18,170 bases of DNA, from assembly GCA_009692395.1 (NCBI GenBank), contig SHZG01000019.1, positions 1 to 18,170 on the forward strand, given 5' to 3'. Below the pieces are notes generated by a model. It made no database searches, was not told the DNA's origin, and worked only from the letters and a program-made list of their open reading frames with translations. The position numbers and the translations under genes were made by a program. Below, piece after piece: positions 1 through 7,559 of the stretch; positions within the stretch are counted from its first letter, which is position 1; the number at the start of each line of letters is the position of its first letter. This DNA comes from Methylococcales bacterium. Its GTDB lineage: Bacteria; Pseudomonadota; Gammaproteobacteria; Methylococcales; Methylomonadaceae.

Positions 1-1
1 A

Positions 2-148
2 ATAGAACGTAAAAACCTGAACTTTCGGACATGGATCAAACGACTCAATCGCAAGACCATTTGCTTCTCAAAACTAGAGTTGATGCACGACACCGTCATC
101 GGTTTGCTTATCAACAAGGTCGAATTCGGGCGCGATATTTATTCATAA
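2..148 (+). CDS. IS1-family transposase (InsB part), C-terminal fragment
   Basis: This is an open frame entering from the window edge and ending at TAA 146-148; 48 residues are visible. It reads IERKNLNFRTWIKRLNRKT, then a CFSKLELMHDTVIG segment. This resembles the InsB C-terminus of IS1, where the pattern is IER-x-N-L-x-x-R, then R-L-x-R-K-T, then F-S-K-S-x-x-x-H-D. The catalytic DDE region and the InsA/InsB frameshift site lie upstream of the window. The stop codon is directly followed by the right inverted repeat, as expected for a compact IS1-type element. The fragment is truncated by the window, so nothing can be said about whether the element is intact. Confidence 0.85.
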   Translation: MERKNLNFRTWIKRLNRKTICFSKLELMHDTVIGLLINKVEFGRDIYS

Positions 149-169
149 TCACAGATGTAACCCACTACC
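148..169. repeat. IS1-type right inverted repeat (IRR)
   Basis: Read inwards from 169, the 22-bp terminus is GGTAGTGGGTTACATCTGTG followed by AT. It differs from the left repeat at 18027-18048 at one position only (C for A at position 13). It overlaps the last base of the transposase stop codon. Confidence 0.8.
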
Positions 170-227
170 ATTAAATGAACAGAATGCAAAAACAGAATGA
201 TGGTAAAACGGTGGTGGTTTGTAGCCA

Positions 228-533
228 TTAATCAATTATTTGATATTGATTACTAGAATCGTTAACACGATCTCGGAGTTCTTTTCCTGGCTTAAAATGT
301 GGAACGTATTTTTCTGATAAGGCGACAGATTCACCTGATTTTGGATTGCGTCCGACGCGAGGCGGGCGTTTGTGCAAAGAAAAACTACCAAAACCTCTAA
401 TTTCAATCCTTTCGCCAGAAGATAAAGATTGATTCATTTTTTCAATGATACATCTTACCGCTAACTCTACATCTTTTAGGGCTAAGTGTGGTTGTTGTGT
501 AGCAAGTGCTTCAATTAATTCAGATTTTGTCAC
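228..533 (-). CDS. ihfB: Integration host factor subunit beta
   Basis: IHF beta pairs with IHF alpha to form a sequence-specific DNA-bending protein of the nucleoid, used in transcription, recombination and replication. The 101-residue product starts MTKSELIEAL, the usual IhfB N-terminus. It contains the DNA-binding arm signature GRNPKSGE (61-68), with Pro64 as the expected intercalating residue, and the ERIEIRGFGSF strand before it. It is a few residues longer than the usual 94 or so, because of a polar C-terminal tail (NDSSNQYQIID). The start is GTG at 533-531: an in-frame TAG lies just upstream, and AGGG at 543-540 gives a Shine-Dalgarno sequence at 6-nt spacing. It lies 67 bp downstream of rpsA, behind a terminator hairpin, in the common gammaproteobacterial order rpsA-ihfB. 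Confidence 0.95.
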   Translation of the reverse strand: MTKSELIEALATQQPHLALKDVELAVRCIIEKMNQSLSSGERIEIRGFGSFSLHKRPPRVGRNPKSGESVALSEKYVPHFKPGKELRDRVNDSSNQYQIID

Positions 534-547
534 GTCCTACCCTATAA

Positions 548-587
548 AAAAAGAATAAAAAAAGGGTATGCCGAGAAAGCATACCCT
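548..587 (-). terminator. Rho-independent terminator after rpsA
   Basis: AGGGTATGC (563-571) and GCATACCCT (579-587) form a perfect 9-bp stem with a 7-nt loop. On the minus strand the stem is followed by a T-run and then a second T-run. It sits between the rpsA stop (601) and the ihfB start (533), so it should end most rpsA transcripts or attenuate expression of ihfB, depending on read-through. Confidence 0.85.
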
Positions 588-600
588 CACCTTATAGTCT

Positions 601-2265
601 TTATTTTTCCATTTTCTTAAAGAGATCAGCAAAAGTTGGTGAACCAACGACTGATTGCTGTGTATGATCTTTAATAGTATGACTTTCTTCGTCGTTATCT
701 TTGGCTTTCATAGACAAAGAAATTGATTTGCTTTTCTTATCAACACCGATGAACTTTGCTTCAATGCTATCGCCTACTTTTAACAGTTTGCTAGCATCTT
801 CAACGCGATCACGTTGAATTTCAGAAGCGCGTAAATATCCTTCAACGTGGTCAGCTAAGGTAATGATTGCCCCTTTAGCATCAACTTCTTTCACAGTACC
901 TTTCACCAAAGTACCTTTTTCATGCTTGGCTAGGAAGTTTTGGAAAGGATCTTGTTCTAATTGTTTGATACCTAATGAGATACGCTCACGCTCAGAATCA
1001 ACCGCTAAAATCACAGTTTCTAATTCATCACCTTTCTTGAACTCACGCACGGCGGCTTCGCCATCTTCTGCCCAAGAAATATCAGACATATGAACCAAAC
1101 CATCAATACCGCCATCCAAACCAATGAAAATACCGAAATCAGTAATTGATTTGATTTTTCCTGAAATTTTGTCGCCTTTGTTATGTGTTGCAGCGAACTC
1201 ATCCCAAGGATTGGCTTTACATTGTTTCATGCCTAATGAAATACGACGACGATCTTCATCGATTTCTAAGACCATGATTTCAACTTCATCACCTAATTGT
1301 ACTAATTTAGATGGGTTGATATTTTTGTTAGTCCAATCCATTTCAGAAACGTGAACTAAACCTTCAACGCCTTCTTCAATTTCTACGAAACAACCGTAAT
1401 CAGTCAAGTTGTTGACTTTACCGAATACACGAGTGCCTGCTGGGTAACGACGGGCGATGTTTTGCCAAGGATCTTCACCCATTTGTTTCATACCTAATGA
1501 CACACGGTTTTTGTCTTTGTCGTATTTCAAGACTTTAACGTTAATTTCTTGACCAATTTCTACACATTCAGACGGATGACGCACGCGTCTCCATGCCATA
1601 TCAGTGATGTGTAATAAACCATCAATACCACCTAGATCAATGAACGCACCGTAATCAGTTAAGTTTTTAACTACACCAACAACCGACGCACCTTCTTCTA
1701 GGGTTTTCAGTAATTCTTCGCGTTCTGCACTGTATTCTTTTTCAACAACAGCACGACGAGATAACACAACATTGTTGCGTTTTTGATCAATTTTAATGAC
1801 TTTGAATTCTAAATCACGGTTTTCTAAGAAAGTTGTGTCACGAATCGGACGTACATCAACTAATGAACCAGGCAAGAAGGCACGCAACGCGCCAACAGCC
1901 ACAGTGAAACCGCCGCGTACTTTACCGTTGATTTGACCGATAATAGTGGCTTCTGTTTCAAACGCTTTTTCCAGTTCAAACCATGCTTTGTTTTTCTTTG
2001 CTTTATCGCGGGAAAGAAGGGTAGCACCTAAACCATCTTCAAATAATTCAAGTGAAACTTCAATTTCATCACCAATCGCAACTTCTAATTCGCCATTGTT
2101 ATTCAAAAATTGCCATTTTGGAATGACACCTTCAGATTTAGAATGGGTACTGACGATGACCATGTCATTTTCGATGTCAATGACAGTACCTATTAACATG
2201 GCACCAGGACTCATTTTGGTCTTGGTTAAACTTTCTTCAAGTAATGCAGCAAAGCTTTCGCTCAT
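601..2265 (-). CDS. rpsA: 30S ribosomal protein S1
   Basis: S1 binds mRNA on the small ribosomal subunit and helps initiation on messages with weak or structured leaders. The 554-residue product matches the usual gammaproteobacterial length (about 557). It shows six S1/OB-fold repeats at roughly residues 18-86, 104-170, 190-258, 275-345, 362-432 and 449-518. The four central and C-terminal repeats carry the clear pattern G-x-V-x-x-x-T-D-(Y/F)-G-x-F-(I/V), then G-L-(L/V)-H-x-(S/T). The start MSESFAALLEESL is typical. The Shine-Dalgarno region is poor (GGGAAAAG upstream of the ATG at 2265), which fits the known weak, S1-autoregulated leaders of rpsA in enterobacteria; regulation here is inferred. 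It follows cmk, as in Escherichia and Pseudomonas. Confidence 0.97.
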   Translation of the reverse strand: MSESFAALLEESLTKTKMSPGAMLIGTVIDIENDMVIVSTHSKSEGVIPKWQFLNNNGELEVAIGDEIEVSLELFEDGLGATLLSRDKAKKNKAWFELEKAFETEATIIGQINGKVRGGFTVAVGALRAFLPGSLVDVRPIRDTTFLENRDLEFKVIKIDQKRNNVVLSRRAVVEKEYSAEREELLKTLEEGASVVGVVKNLTDYGAFIDLGGIDGLLHITDMAWRRVRHPSECVEIGQEINVKVLKYDKDKNRVSLGMKQMGEDPWQNIARRYPAGTRVFGKVNNLTDYGCFVEIEEGVEGLVHVSEMDWTNKNINPSKLVQLGDEVEIMVLEIDEDRRRISLGMKQCKANPWDEFAATHNKGDKISGKIKSITDFGIFIGLDGGIDGLVHMSDISWAEDGEAAVREFKKGDELETVILAVDSERERISLGIKQLEQDPFQNFLAKHEKGTLVKGTVKEVDAKGAIITLADHVEGYLRASEIQRDRVEDASKLLKVGDSIEAKFIGVDKKSKSISLSMKAKDNDEESHTIKDHTQQSVVGSPTFADLFKKMEK

Positions 2266-2319
2266 TTTCTTTTCCCAGACTTGTTAAAAATCGCACAAAT
2301 CTTAATATTTATCAAAGTT

Positions 2320-2345
2320 AAAAAAAACCGCATAGAATTACACGG
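2320..2345 (-). terminator. Weak terminator-like hairpin after cmk
   Basis: On the minus strand, CCGTGTA (2345-2339) pairs with TATGCGG (2334-2328) across a 4-nt loop, with two G-T pairs in the stem. It is followed by eight T (2327-2320). It lies in the 95-bp gap between cmk and rpsA and may partly separate the aromatic/cmk transcript from rpsA. The stem is short, so full termination is uncertain. Confidence 0.5.
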
Positions 2346-2360
2346 CAATAGAAAAAATCC

Positions 2361-3017
2361 TTAACGGATTAAATTAAGTGCTTCTTCAATCACGGCAGCT
2401 ATGCTCATGTTTGAAGAATCAATATAAAGTGCGTTTTCAGCCATTGCTAAGGGTGCGGTAGCACGTTCCATATCACGGCGATCACGCTCTTCAATATCGA
2501 TTGTTAAGCGAGAAAGATTAGCATAAATTCCTTTTTCTTTCAACTGTTTATATCGTCTTCGCGCTCTTTCTTCAGCACTTGCAGTTAAAAATATTTTATA
2601 GGGTGCATCAGGAAAAACGACTGTTCCCATATCACGACCATCAGCAACTAATCCCACTCCTTGACGAAAACTTTGCTGTTTTGCCAACAAAGCGGCTCTA
2701 ACTTGAGACAACACAGCAATAATAGAAGCCGTATTGCCAGTACTTTCCAAACCTAATTGTGAGGTTATATCTACACCATCAAGATTAACACGTAATTCAT
2801 CACCGCATTCAAACGCCAATTCCATCGTTTCTGCGACCTTAACAATTGCCATTTCATCCGCTAAATCAACACCTTGTTGAGACAACGCAATCGCCAAAGA
2901 CCGATAAATTGAGCCGCTATCTAAATAGTTCCAACCTAATTTTTTAGCAACAAGACGGCTAATTGTGCCTTTGCCTGCACCGCTAGGGCCGTCAATCGTC
3001 AATACAGGAATAGTCAT
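2361..3017 (-). CDS. cmk: Cytidylate kinase (CMP/dCMP kinase)
   Basis: Cmk phosphorylates CMP and dCMP with ATP to give (d)CDP in the cytoplasm, feeding nucleic acid and phospholipid synthesis. The 218-residue product has the P-loop GPSGAGKGT (10-18), the YLDSGSIYR segment that contacts the base, and the late signature VADGRDMGTVVFPDA followed by the arginine-rich lid AEERARRR. Length and motifs match bacterial Cmk. Its ATG overlaps the stop codon of tyrA-aroA in a TAATG arrangement (3019-3015), so translation is probably coupled. The order aroA-cmk-rpsA is conserved in gammaproteobacteria. Confidence 0.96.
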   Translation of the reverse strand: MTIPVLTIDGPSGAGKGTISRLVAKKLGWNYLDSGSIYRSLAIALSQQGVDLADEMAIVKVAETMELAFECGDELRVNLDGVDITSQLGLESTGNTASIIAVLSQVRAALLAKQQSFRQGVGLVADGRDMGTVVFPDAPYKIFLTASAEERARRRYKQLKEKGIYANLSRLTIDIEERDRRDMERATAPLAMAENALYIDSSNMSIAAVIEEALNLIR

Positions 3018-5335
3018 TACGATTCCTCGCAGACTAAATCCAAGCCTAAACGTTTTACTAAGTCTTTAAATTCAGGGAAAGACGTATTGACATTAGCACA
3101 ATCCAATACGGTAATCACCGCGCTAGCACGCAAACCTGCAATAGAAAATGCCATGGCGATACGGTGATCGCCGTGTGAAGTCACAGTGCCACCGCCAATA
3201 TTGCCACCACCTTGAATAATCATGCCATCTTCGGTAGGTTGAGCGTCCACGCCTAAAATCTGCAAACCATCTGCCATCACTTGAATACGGTCTGATTCTT
3301 TCACGCGTAATTCTTCTGCACCACTTAAACGAGTTTGCCCTTCGGCACAGGCGGCGGCAACAAATAACACGGGGAATTCATCAATGGCTAACGGCACGAG
3401 TGCTTCTGGAATGTCTATGCCTTTTAGTGGAGCAGAACGCACCCGCAAATCAGCGACAGGTTCGCCGCCCACTTCACGCTCATTCAATACTTCGATATTC
3501 GCGCCCATTAAACGCAAAATATCAATCACACCTGTACGCGTTGGATTAATACCAACGTGCTTCAATAATAAGTCTGACCCTTCGGCAATCGACGCGCCCA
3601 CCAAGAAAAAGGCGGCTGAGGAAATATCAGAAGGTACATCAATAGTTGTACCCGTCAACTGACCCTCAGCCGTAATCGTTACTGTACTGCCTTCGCGTTT
3701 TACGGGATAACCGAAACCTGCCAACATTCTTTCCGTATGGTCACGCGTAGGGGCAGGTTCAGTGACACTGGTTTCACCAGTGGCATACATCCCCGCTAAC
3801 AATAAACATGATTTCACCTGTGCGCTGGCAATCGGCATCACATAATCAATGCCTTGTAACGTATCATAGTCAAGAGTAAATACGTCTGCATCCTCTCCCA
3901 AGCGTCTTCTATCAGTAACACCCCACGGCAACAACTCCCCTGTTTTACCTGTAATGTATAAAGGTGCAGTGCCTTTTTCAGTAGTTTTAATATCCGCGCC
4001 CATCAATGCCAATGGCTCAGTAACCCGCTTCATCGGTCTACCTGACAAGGATTTATCGCCCGTCAACACGGAATTAAACGGTTGACCAGCCAATAAGCCA
4101 CTCAATAAACGCATAGACGTACCCGAATTGCCCAGATACAAATCATTTTTGGGGGCTTTCAAGCCATGCTTACCCACACCATGAATAGTCAGTTCACCAT
4201 TCACAGGGCCTTCAATTTCCACGCCCATATCACGAAACGCTTGCAAGGTTGCTAAGGCATCTTCGGCTTCTAAAAAGCCTTTCACATGAGTGACACCTTC
4301 TGCCAGTGAACCCAACATAATAGAGCGGTGCGACATGGATTTATCCCCAGGAACTCGCGCTTCGCCTTGTAACTTGCCGCCGTTTTTAATATGAAATGTA
4401 ATTGATTTTGTCATGTTAGGGTCTTCAAACTGATTAAGAAAACGTTGCCGCGCCGACTTGGCATAAGCAAACGTGGAAAAAAGTTGCTGGTAATCATCAC
4501 GCGCCAGCAAACCGTGTATTTTAGCCAATTCCGCGCTTAACTGCTCGATTAATGGCAGAATTTCTTGCTTGTTCGCCTTACAAATATCGATCCACATGGT
4601 CGGATTGCTGGACGCGATACGAGTGAAATCCCTAAAGCCACCCGCCGCGTATTTGAAAATTTCGGTTTGTTCGTCTTTATGCCCCAGCATATCGACTAAA
4701 GCAAATGCCAAGATATGCGGTAAATGGCTAGTTGCAGCAAGAATACTGTCATGATGTTGCGCATTCATAACAGACACTAACGCGCCCTGCCCTTGCCAAA
4801 AGGCTTTGATTTTTTGTACTGCATCGGGATTAGCGTTATCAGCGGGAGTAATAATCAGCCGCTTATGAAAAAACAAATCCACTAACGCCGCTTCTACGCC
4901 GCTTTGTTCCGCGCCTGCAATGGGATGAGCAGGGACTAAATTCTCAGGAATAACACCGAAAACTCGTTCAGCGGCGGCAAGTACACTGCCTTTAGTGCTG
5001 CCAACATCGGTGTAAATGATGTCTTTTGACCAATAGGGTTTGAGTTGGTTAAAAATCGCTTCGATGCTTGCAACGGGCGTGGCAATTAGTACGCAATCAG
5101 CATTTTTTACTGCTTCGGCAATGCTCGTATTTTGTTGGGTTACGCTATCGCTCACCCAACCTACGTCAATATAAAACTCATCAATCACGCCCAAGCGTTT
5201 TGCGGTCTGTAAATTAACCGAATCTTGCTCACGCCCATAACCTACTATGGTTTTTGCTAAACCATTAGCACGAGCGGCTTTCGCAACCGACCCGCCAATT
5301 AAACCCACGCCAATAATGCACAGCTTATTAAACAT
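3017..5335 (-). CDS. tyrA-aroA: Fused prephenate dehydrogenase / EPSP synthase
   Basis: This 772-residue bifunctional protein covers two aromatic pathway steps. The N-terminal part (about 1-300) is a TyrA-type dehydrogenase converting prephenate (or arogenate) with NAD(P): it has the dinucleotide loop GVGLIGGS (9-16) and the substrate motif HPIAGAEQSGVEAA (137-150). Residues from about 308 form EPSP synthase, which joins shikimate-3-phosphate and PEP: PGDKSMSHRS (329-338), LGNSGTSMRLL (from 401), ASAQVKS, TRDHTERML, EELRVKESDR and HGDHRIAM are all present. The GNSGTS loop keeps the glycine whose replacement by alanine is linked to glyphosate insensitivity. An extra stretch of about 27 residues (about 467-494) precedes GIDYVMPIASAQ. 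Met308 could allow internal initiation of AroA alone. The gene overlaps hisC by 8 bp and cmk by 1 bp. Fusions of this kind are known in Pseudomonas and Acinetobacter. Confidence 0.95.
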   Translation of the reverse strand: MFNKLCIIGVGLIGGSVAKAARANGLAKTIVGYGREQDSVNLQTAKRLGVIDEFYIDVGWVSDSVTQQNTSIAEAVKNADCVLIATPVASIEAIFNQLKPYWSKDIIYTDVGSTKGSVLAAAERVFGVIPENLVPAHPIAGAEQSGVEAALVDLFFHKRLIITPADNANPDAVQKIKAFWQGQGALVSVMNAQHHDSILAATSHLPHILAFALVDMLGHKDEQTEIFKYAAGGFRDFTRIASSNPTMWIDICKANKQEILPLIEQLSAELAKIHGLLARDDYQQLFSTFAYAKSARQRFLNQFEDPNMTKSITFHIKNGGKLQGEARVPGDKSMSHRSIMLGSLAEGVTHVKGFLEAEDALATLQAFRDMGVEIEGPVNGELTIHGVGKHGLKAPKNDLYLGNSGTSMRLLSGLLAGQPFNSVLTGDKSLSGRPMKRVTEPLALMGADIKTTEKGTAPLYITGKTGELLPWGVTDRRRLGEDADVFTLDYDTLQGIDYVMPIASAQVKSCLLLAGMYATGETSVTEPAPTRDHTERMLAGFGYPVKREGSTVTITAEGQLTGTTIDVPSDISSAAFFLVGASIAEGSDLLLKHVGINPTRTGVIDILRLMGANIEVLNEREVGGEPVADLRVRSAPLKGIDIPEALVPLAIDEFPVLFVAAACAEGQTRLSGAEELRVKESDRIQVMADGLQILGVDAQPTEDGMIIQGGGNIGGGTVTSHGDHRIAMAFSIAGLRASAVITVLDCANVNTSFPEFKDLVKRLGLDLVCEES

Positions 5336-6437
5336 TCTTCAATACATCAGCTAAGGCTTGCAAAAACACCGCGTTTTCTTCTGGTGTGCCAATGCTAATG
5401 CGTAAATGATTAGGCATTTCATAAACACCAACAGGGCGCACAATCACCCCTTTACGCAACAACGCGTCATAAATTGTTTGCCCTGATTGCTTTAAATCCA
5501 CAGAAACAAAATTACCCGCTGACGGTATCCATTCCAAACCTAGTGTTTTAAAGCCCTCAGTCAGTTGCGCCATGCCTTGCGTATTATTATCAACGGTCAG
5601 TTGTAAATGCTCAGCATCATCCAGCGCGGCAGTCGCAGCCACTAATGCCAAAGAGTTATTATTAAACGGCTGACGCACCCGATTTAAAATGTCGGCAATC
5701 TCAGGACTGGATAAACCATAACCCACCCGCAAACCAGCCAAACCATAAGCCTTGGAAAAGGTGCGCGTGATGATTAAATTAGGGAATTTTTTCAGCCACA
5801 CAATTGAATTAACGGTTTCCACGCAACTGACAAATTCAAAATAAGCCTCATCTAACACGCAAATCACCCACTCAGGCAACGCGCCAATACAGGCTTCCAA
5901 ACTGGCTTGGCTTAATAATGTACCTGTTGGATTATTGGGATTAGCGATAAATATCACCCGCGTTTTCGCCGTTACTGCCTTAAGCATAGCGTCTAAGTCA
6001 TGCCCATAATTCAGTGCAGGCACAACCACACCCGTCGCGCCAACTGCTTGCGTGACAATGGGATACACCGCAAACGCGTGTTGTGAAAAAATCACTTCCA
6101 ATTCAGGCGTAACAAAAGCCCGTGCAATCAGCTCTAAAATTTCATTTGAACCATTGCCCAAGGTAATCTGCTCAGCATCCAAGCCATATTTCACCGCCAA
6201 CGCGTTTTTTAAATGATAGCCACTGCCATCAGGATATAAACCTAACTCAGACAATACGGCTTGAATCGCCGCCAAGGCTTTTTTACCCGCACCAAAGGGA
6301 TTTTCATTCGAAGCCAGTTTAATAATTTGCGTTAGCCCCAGCTCACGCTCCAGTTCTTCAATCGGCTTACCCGCTTTATAAGGGACAAGCTGTTGCACAC
6401 CCGTTACAGCTAACGAGTAGATAATAGTATTGTTCAT
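5328..6437 (-). CDS. hisC: Histidinol-phosphate / aromatic aminotransferase
   Basis: This is a PLP-dependent class I/II aminotransferase of the HisC family, 369 residues, cytoplasmic. Visible landmarks are VQQLVPYKAGKPIEELERE (N-terminal signature), LASNENPFG (42-50), NPNNPTG (166-172), DEAYF (196-200) and TFSKAYGLAGLRVGYG with the PLP lysine at K229. HisC enzymes convert histidinol phosphate and often also aromatic 2-oxo acids. Because the gene overlaps tyrA-aroA by 8 bp, its likely role here is the last transamination to tyrosine and phenylalanine, like Pseudomonas hisC2; this is inferred from context. A second, histidine-operon copy elsewhere in the genome is expected but cannot be seen. 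It is the first gene of the block, with a promoter candidate about 75-100 bp upstream. Confidence 0.93.
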   Translation of the reverse strand: MNNTIIYSLAVTGVQQLVPYKAGKPIEELERELGLTQIIKLASNENPFGAGKKALAAIQAVLSELGLYPDGSGYHLKNALAVKYGLDAEQITLGNGSNEILELIARAFVTPELEVIFSQHAFAVYPIVTQAVGATGVVVPALNYGHDLDAMLKAVTAKTRVIFIANPNNPTGTLLSQASLEACIGALPEWVICVLDEAYFEFVSCVETVNSIVWLKKFPNLIITRTFSKAYGLAGLRVGYGLSSPEIADILNRVRQPFNNNSLALVAATAALDDAEHLQLTVDNNTQGMAQLTEGFKTLGLEWIPSAGNFVSVDLKQSGQTIYDALLRKGVIVRPVGVYEMPNHLRISIGTPEENAVFLQALADVLKNV

Positions 6438-6511
6438 AAGATTAGGTAATTAATTAAAAGAAGCAGTTAAACTGGTGTCGTTTATACTTGGGCAATTGAA
6501 TATGGCATAAA

Positions 6512-6540
6512 TCTATAGTACCGCACACGAATTGTATCAA
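6512..6540 (-). promoter_or_regulatory. Sigma70-type promoter candidate for hisC-tyrA/aroA-cmk
   Basis: Read on the minus strand, TTGATA (6540-6535) is followed after exactly 17 nt by TATAGA (6517-6512). The first box matches TTGACA in 5 of 6 positions and the second matches TATAAT in 4 of 6. Transcription would start near 6505, leaving a leader of about 68 nt before the hisC ATG. Confidence 0.5.
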
Positions 6541-6671
6541 GAATGGTAGCACCAAAGAAAGGCGCTGATTTATATGCCATATAATATTAATCAAGACATT
6601 CGCTGACAATATCAAAAAATAAATACCAGTGCCGAGTAAATTTCTTATCATTTTGATATTACGCTGTTATT

Positions 6672-6810
6672 TATAGCTAACGCATAATAAAATGATACCG
6701 TTCGTGGTGAGCCATTCGACAAGCTCATGAGAGCCTTGTCGAACCACATTCAGACTTCGACAAGCTCAGTGCGAACGGTTTTGTAATCATTTTATTAACG
6801 GCTAACTATA
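6672..6810. repeat. MITE-like inverted repeat with REP-type cores
   Basis: The two halves of this 139-bp stretch are inverted copies. Outer arms are TATAG(C/T)TA and then AATAAAATGAT (6686-6696) pairing with ATCATTTTATT (6786-6796). Next come CCGTTCG (about 6698-6704) and CGAACGG (6772-6778). Inside are TTCGACAAGCTC (6715-6726), its inverse GAGCCTTGTCGAA (6731-6743) and a second TTCGACAAGCTC (6756-6767). Cores of the form TTCGACAAGCTCA...GAACGG are familiar from dispersed REP/MITE-like repeats in many bacterial genomes. It has no coding capacity, so any movement would need a transposase encoded elsewhere. Whether it is multi-copy in this genome cannot be seen from one window. Confidence 0.75.
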
Positions 6811-6939
6811 CAACTGATATTGAAAAGAGTACAACACTCAAAAAAGACCAGTGTGTGTATTATGTGGATTATTTACCGTAATGTCGCAGGCCAATAGTTG
6901 AAGCATCAATAACAGAACTAATTTTAAGGGGTAACTGCT

Positions 6940-7493
6940 ATGTCAAAAGAAGACGATAGAGCTGCGCTACGCAAAAAAACTCAAGAAATGCTGAAAAAAA
7001 TATTCCCACCGATTTATCGTCGGATGACAAACAATTTCAGCTAATGACAGGTATGAGTACAAAATGGTTAAAAGCACAATGGGCAACGGGAAGTAGAGTA
7101 ACTAGCTGTAATTCCTTTGCTGGCTGGGTCGCACAAGCAATAGGCATAACTAATAGTGTATTGAGTCGCGGCACTCTTGATATTAGCAAGGCTGAGAATG
7201 AAGTAGCAGGTTGTTGGACATAGGCAAACACGAGTGAAACTATTTACGATGATACCTGTCATCCCCATGCAGGTGATTTTTATTCAGGCCCCTTTCCAGG
7301 TCAACAATTTGGTCATGTTGGGGTTGTTTATGATTTTAATGAAATAGCCCAAACGTGGACTTTAATTCAAGGTGGACAAGGCGGGCCTAAATCAGGGAAG
7401 GACTTCATTAAATGGAAAACCATTAAGTTTGATGGTGCCAGTATCAACGGCTGGGTTGATACCGCTTGGTATATGATTCCTGGATACGATTAA
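6940..7493 (+). pseudogene. Broken gene for a Cys/His amidase-like (NlpC/P60-type) protein
   Basis: ATG 6940 has a good Shine-Dalgarno sequence (AAGGGG, 6926-6931) and opens a frame MSKEDDRAALRKKTQEMLKK that stops soon after a run of seven A (6994-7000). Reading on in the -1 frame gives a continuous protein-like sequence to TAA 7491-7493, interrupted once by TAG at 7221-7223. One missing base in the A-run restores the frame, and the span then becomes exactly 185 codons. The restored product has TSCNSFAGWVAQ (Cys codon 7107-7109), HPHAGDFYSG, FGHVGVVYDF (His codon 7314-7316) and LIQGGQGGPKSG. A Cys early in a helix and a His in a G-H-V-G strand suggest a papain-like/NlpC-P60 peptidase or peptidoglycan amidase. 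No signal peptide is seen. The exact family is not recognised, and a secreted-effector or lysin role is only a possibility. Confidence 0.75.
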
Positions 7494-7559
7494 CTTCAAT
7501 CTAAGGGTTGAATAACTGATTTTTACCTTAACCTAACCGCACTACAAAGGAGTTTAACG

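Larger units (their letters stand above)
1..169 (+). mobile_element. IS1-family insertion sequence, right end only
   Basis: The window opens inside an insertion sequence. It holds the last 48 codons of an IS1-type transposase followed at once by an inverted repeat ending at 169. The reverse complement of this end begins GGTAGTGGGTTACATC and matches the left end of the second element at 18027 in 21 of 22 positions, so both ends very likely belong to the same element type. IS1-family elements end in GG...CC and make target duplications of about 8-9 bp; the first host bases here would be ATTAAATGA (170-178). The other half of the duplication lies outside the window and cannot be checked. The element sits 58 bp beyond the ihfB stop codon. 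Confidence 0.85.
6438..6939. other. Non-coding region between hisC and the amidase pseudogene
   Basis: This 502-bp stretch holds the hisC promoter candidate (6540-6512) and the 139-bp MITE-like repeat (6672-6810). Only short, low-quality open frames occur in it and none resembles a known protein. TGGCATA near 6501-6507 and TATGCCA near 6573-6579 form a spaced inverted pair of unknown meaning. In Pseudomonas the genes upstream of hisC2 are pheA, serC and gyrA; none is here, so the conserved neighbourhood ends at this point. Confidence 0.6.

Noticed and set aside
6454..6651. 65-residue hydrophobic minus-strand frame upstream of hisC
   Set aside because: It covers the best hisC promoter candidate, is AT-driven, and shows no family signature.
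6991..7002. Programmed -1 frameshift site in the amidase gene
   Set aside because: The A7 run is slippery, but the zero-frame phasing is not a canonical X-XXY-YYZ heptamer, and a later TAG also breaks the gene, so decay explains it better.
7221..7223. TAG read as an amino acid (recoding)
   Set aside because: TAG ends the SPOR gene normally here, and no recoding element is visible.
7037..7268. Two minus-strand frames of about 65 residues
   Set aside because: They are antisense to the amidase pseudogene, whose motifs are convincing on the plus strand.
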